DNA of 39,058 bases from NCBI GenBank assembly GCA_021838945.1, contig JAKCCH010000019.1, forward strand, positions 1-39,058, given 5' to 3'. Of the stretch, positions 36,299 through 39,058 are shown piece by piece (the first letter of the stretch is position 1; each line of letters starts with the position of its first letter). The stretch comes from Actinomycetes bacterium (lineage in GTDB: Bacteria > Actinomycetota > Acidimicrobiia > Acidimicrobiales > Bog-793). A program made the position numbers and the translations under genes. The notes under the pieces were generated by a model. The model was not told the DNA's origin. It did not search any database and was given only the letters and a program-made list of their open reading frames with translations.

Positions 36299-39058
36299 GT
36301 GAACCCGTTCTCGAAGCTGCTGCGCGCCGGCGAGGGCCGCAAGCTCCGCAGCCTCGCCGCCGTCGTCCCCCTCATCAACGGGCTCGAGCCCGAGGTGGAG
36401 GACTTGAGCGACGAGGCCCTCGTCGGGAAGACGGGCGAGTTCCGCCAGCGGCTGGAGAACGGGGAGGACCTGAACGACCTGCTCGTGGAGTCCTTTGCCG
36501 TCGTGCGGGAGGCGGCCAAGCGCACGATCGGACAGCGGCACTTCGACGTCCAGCTCATGGGCGGGATGGCGCTCCACTTCGGCGGGATCGCCGAGATGAA
36601 GACCGGTGAGGGCAAGACGCTCGTCTCGACCCTGCCCGTCTACCTGAACGCGCTGAACGGGCGTGGCGTCCATGTGATCACGGTCAACGACTACCTCGCC
36701 GCCCGTGACGCCGCGTGGATGGGGCAGATCTACCGGTTCCTCGGGCTGTCGGTCGGCCTCGTCGTGCCGACGATCGACGACTTCGAGGCCAAGCGAGCGG
36801 CGTACTGGTGCGACCTCACCTACGGGACGAACACCGAGATGGGCTTCGACTACCTGCGCGACAACATGGCGTGGTCCCGGGACCAGATGGTCCAGCGCGA
36901 GCACGTGTACGGCATCGTCGACGAGGTGGACTCGATCCTCATCGACGAGGCGAGGACGCCGCTCATCATCTCGGGTCCGTCCGACCAGTCGAACCAGCTG
37001 TACTACCAGTTCGCGTCGATCGCGAGGACGCTTCGGCCCGAGGAGGACTACGAGGTCGACCTCGAGAAGCACATCGTCGTGCCGACCGAAGACGGCATCG
37101 CCAAGGTCGAGCGCCAGCTCGGGATCGAGAACCTCTACGACGCAGTCTCGACGAACTTCGTCCACCAGCTCCAGAAGGCTCTCGAGGCCAAAGAGCTCTA
37201 CAAACGCGACAAGGAGTACCTCGTCCAGGACGGCGAGGTGAAGATCGTCGACGAGTTCACCGGCCGCATCATGGAGGGAAGACGCTGGTCGGACGGGCTC
37301 CACCAGGCTGTCGAGGCAAAGGAGCGGGTGCGGATCCAGGACGAGAACCACACCTGGGCGACGGTCACGCTGCAGAACTACTTCCGCATGTACGAGAAGC
37401 TCGCCGGGATGACGGGCACGGCGGAGACCGAGGCGGCGGAGTTCGCCTCGACCTACAACCTGCACGTCGTCCCGATCCCGACCAACATGCCGATGATCCG
37501 GGCCGACGAGGCCGACCTCATCTACAAGACCGAGAACGGCAAGTTCGGCGCCGTCGTGGAGGACATCTACGAGCGCTACGAGTCGGGCCAGCCGGTGCTC
37601 GTCGGTACGGCGTCGGTCGAGCGCTCCGAGCACCTGTCCCAGCTCCTCGACAAGCGAGGCGTCCCGCACCACGTCCTCAACGCGAAGCAGCATGCGAAGG
37701 AGGCGGCGATCGTCGTGCAGGCCGGGAGGCTGCACGCGGTCACGGTGGCCACGAACATGGCCGGGCGTGGCGTCGACATCCTGCTCGGCGGCAACCCCGA
37801 AGGGCTCGCCCGGGAGGAGGCGGCGGCACGGGGTCTCGACCTCGAGTCCGACGACGGCAAAGCCGTCTACCAGGAGCTTCTCGGCAAGTTCACCGAGCAG
37901 TGCGCGGCGGAGGGCGACGAGGTGCGCCAGCTCGGCGGGCTGTACGTGCTCGGCAGCGAGCGGCACGAGAGCCGGCGGATCGACAACCAGCTGCGTGGTC
38001 GGTCGGGACGGCAGGGGGATCCGGGGGAGAGCCGGTTCTTCCTGTCGTTGGAGGACGAGCTCATGCAGCTGTTCGCCACGGGCGCCGTCTCCTGGGTGAT
38101 GGAGCGGGCTCTCCCCGAGGACGTCCCGATCGAGACGCGCATGGTCACCCGGGCGATCGAGCGAGCACAGCACACGGTCGAGGCGAAGAACGCCGAGATC
38201 CGCAAGGATCTCCTCAAGTACGACGAGGTCTACAACGAGCAGCGCAAGGCGGTCTATGCCCGGCGCCTCCAGGTCATCGACGGCCTCGACCTCCGCCAGC
38301 ACACCGAGGACCTGTTGTCGTCGGCGGTCCAGCGCATCGTCGCCGACTGCTGCCCGACGGACTTCGCCGAGGAGTGGGATCTCGGCCGCCTCGTCGTCGA
38401 GGTGCAGAAGTACTACCCGACGAAGTTCTCCGTCGAGGACCTGGAGCAGGCCGAGACCACCGAGCAGATCTCCCAGTCGTTGCTCACCGAGGCGTTCGAG
38501 TACTACGAGGAGCGAGAGCAGTCGTACCCCGGTGGCACCGAGACCGCACGGCAGCTCGAGCGCAACCTGATGCTCCAGATCATCGACCAGCGCTGGCGCC
38601 AGCACCTCGTCGAGATGGACTACCTGCGCGAAGGCATCCACCTCCGCGGTCTCGCCCAGACCGACCCGCTCAACGCCTGGCAGCGTGAGGGCTACGAGAT
38701 GTTCGAGCAGCTCTGGGACGGCATCGACGACGAGTACCTCCAGTACGTCATGCACGTGCAGGTCCTCGCCGAGCCCGAGGCGCAGGCCGAGGGCGCCAGC
38801 GCCGGCGACGGCGACGGCGACGGCGATGGCGCGGCGCTCCCGGCCGGGGCGGGCGCGGGCGTTGCTCCTGCCGGTCTGGGACTGGCGGGAGCGGAGTACC
38901 TGGCGGCGAGCGACCCCCTCGACGTGGAGGCGAAGCCCGTGGAGTCGCAGGGGAACGGGGCACGCCAAGCCAATGGTGCGCGGTCTCCGGACGGAGCACG
39001 AGCAGGGGACCGGCGGCCGGCAGCCGCCGGCGGGAACCGCGGCTCCCAGCGAGGACGG
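36299..39058 (+). CDS. secA: Preprotein translocase ATPase SecA (partial)
   Basis: The first 920 residues of SecA, open at the window edge. It drives post-translational export through SecYEG. Visible motifs are QLMGGMALHFGGIAEMKTGEGKT (Walker A, about residues 85-107), GTNTEMGFDYLRDNM, DEVDSILIDEARTPLIISG (DEAD-like Walker B), EFTGRIMEGRRWSDGLHQA, and VTVATNMAGRGVDILLGGNP near residue 485. After the helical scaffold, RNLMLQIIDQRWRQHLVEMDYLREGI matches the long helix, and from about 830 the sequence is a low-complexity acidic/Ala tail with a DGDGDGDG repeat (38804-38830). The C-terminal zinc finger is not yet reached. The start is GTG 36299; the extent is limited only by the window. Confidence 0.96.
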   Translation, partial: MNPFSKLLRAGEGRKLRSLAAVVPLINGLEPEVEDLSDEALVGKTGEFRQRLENGEDLNDLLVESFAVVREAAKRTIGQRHFDVQLMGGMALHFGGIAEMKTGEGKTLVSTLPVYLNALNGRGVHVITVNDYLAARDAAWMGQIYRFLGLSVGLVVPTIDDFEAKRAAYWCDLTYGTNTEMGFDYLRDNMAWSRDQMVQREHVYGIVDEVDSILIDEARTPLIISGPSDQSNQLYYQFASIARTLRPEEDYEVDLEKHIVVPTEDGIAKVERQLGIENLYDAVSTNFVHQLQKALEAKELYKRDKEYLVQDGEVKIVDEFTGRIMEGRRWSDGLHQAVEAKERVRIQDENHTWATVTLQNYFRMYEKLAGMTGTAETEAAEFASTYNLHVVPIPTNMPMIRADEADLIYKTENGKFGAVVEDIYERYESGQPVLVGTASVERSEHLSQLLDKRGVPHHVLNAKQHAKEAAIVVQAGRLHAVTVATNMAGRGVDILLGGNPEGLAREEAAARGLDLESDDGKAVYQELLGKFTEQCAAEGDEVRQLGGLYVLGSERHESRRIDNQLRGRSGRQGDPGESRFFLSLEDELMQLFATGAVSWVMERALPEDVPIETRMVTRAIERAQHTVEAKNAEIRKDLLKYDEVYNEQRKAVYARRLQVIDGLDLRQHTEDLLSSAVQRIVADCCPTDFAEEWDLGRLVVEVQKYYPTKFSVEDLEQAETTEQISQSLLTEAFEYYEEREQSYPGGTETARQLERNLMLQIIDQRWRQHLVEMDYLREGIHLRGLAQTDPLNAWQREGYEMFEQLWDGIDDEYLQYVMHVQVLAEPEAQAEGASAGDGDGDGDGAALPAGAGAGVAPAGLGLAGAEYLAASDPLDVEAKPVESQGNGARQANGARSPDGARAGDRRPAAAGGNRGSQRGR

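Noticed and set aside
36284-38968. An 894-codon minus-strand open frame
   Set aside because: It is the reverse-frame shadow of secA. The plus strand encodes all SecA motifs; the minus frame translates to LVLL/VDDLE-type repeats typical of antisense GC-rich coding sequence.

Overview
The window is GC-rich DNA, densely coded on both strands, with many GTG starts and 4-bp gene overlaps of the ATGA or GTGA type. It looks like an actinobacterium (Actinomycetota). The order is uncertain; an Acidimicrobiia-like lineage is my guess. Lineage hints are an LpdA-type flavoprotein like the mycobacterial one, Ser/Thr kinase signalling, lipoproteins with actinobacterial-style signal peptides, and start codons sitting just downstream of a TANNNT hexamer, as in leaderless transcripts. 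SecA runs off the right edge.

Layout. (1) 1-2400 is a small accessory patch: the C-terminal scrap of an ISL3-type transposase, a YdeI-like gene and a VOC-fold gene diverging from a MarR regulator with a clear palindrome between them, then a YCII-domain protein. (2) 2480-6300 is a cobalamin-riboswitch-controlled operon: a lipoprotein with a transcobalamin-like C-terminal domain, then the EcfT, fused double EcfA and EcfS parts of an ECF importer. (3) 6344-11230 is a nucleotide-sugar and glycan cluster: UDP-glucose dehydrogenase, UDP-glucuronate decarboxylase (UDP-xylose synthase) and a polyprenyl-phosphate-sugar-synthase-like GT2, diverging from a GT-C-like membrane protein. (4) 11266-13904 holds a GNAT acetyltransferase, a SHOCT protein and a secreted coiled-coil protein with a degenerate M23-like domain. 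(5) 13929-15939 is a rhodanese-metallo-beta-lactamase gene plus a TauE exporter behind a CsoR/CstR-type palindrome, so probably a persulfide-detoxification operon. (6) 16085-18957 is glyA coupled to an unusual fold-type II PLP enzyme. (7) 19060-22068 holds an MFS exporter, acylphosphatase, a DedA protein and an HD hydrolase. (8) 22225-27373 is a family-5 substrate-binding protein, two permeases and an amidase, with no ATPase gene. (9) 27382-30107 holds a His/Gly-tailed lipoprotein, a membrane Ser/Thr kinase and a GT4-like glycosyltransferase. (10) 30143-32391 is a DHA2 drug exporter with its MerR regulator. (11) 32435-39058 holds lpdA, nfo, miaB and secA, a core-genome stretch.

No tRNA, rRNA, CRISPR array or prophage was seen. 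The most interesting material is regulatory: the B12 riboswitch with an apparent Shine-Dalgarno-masking hairpin, the MarR and CstR-type operators, the MerR-type operator, and the repeated leaderless-promoter layout.
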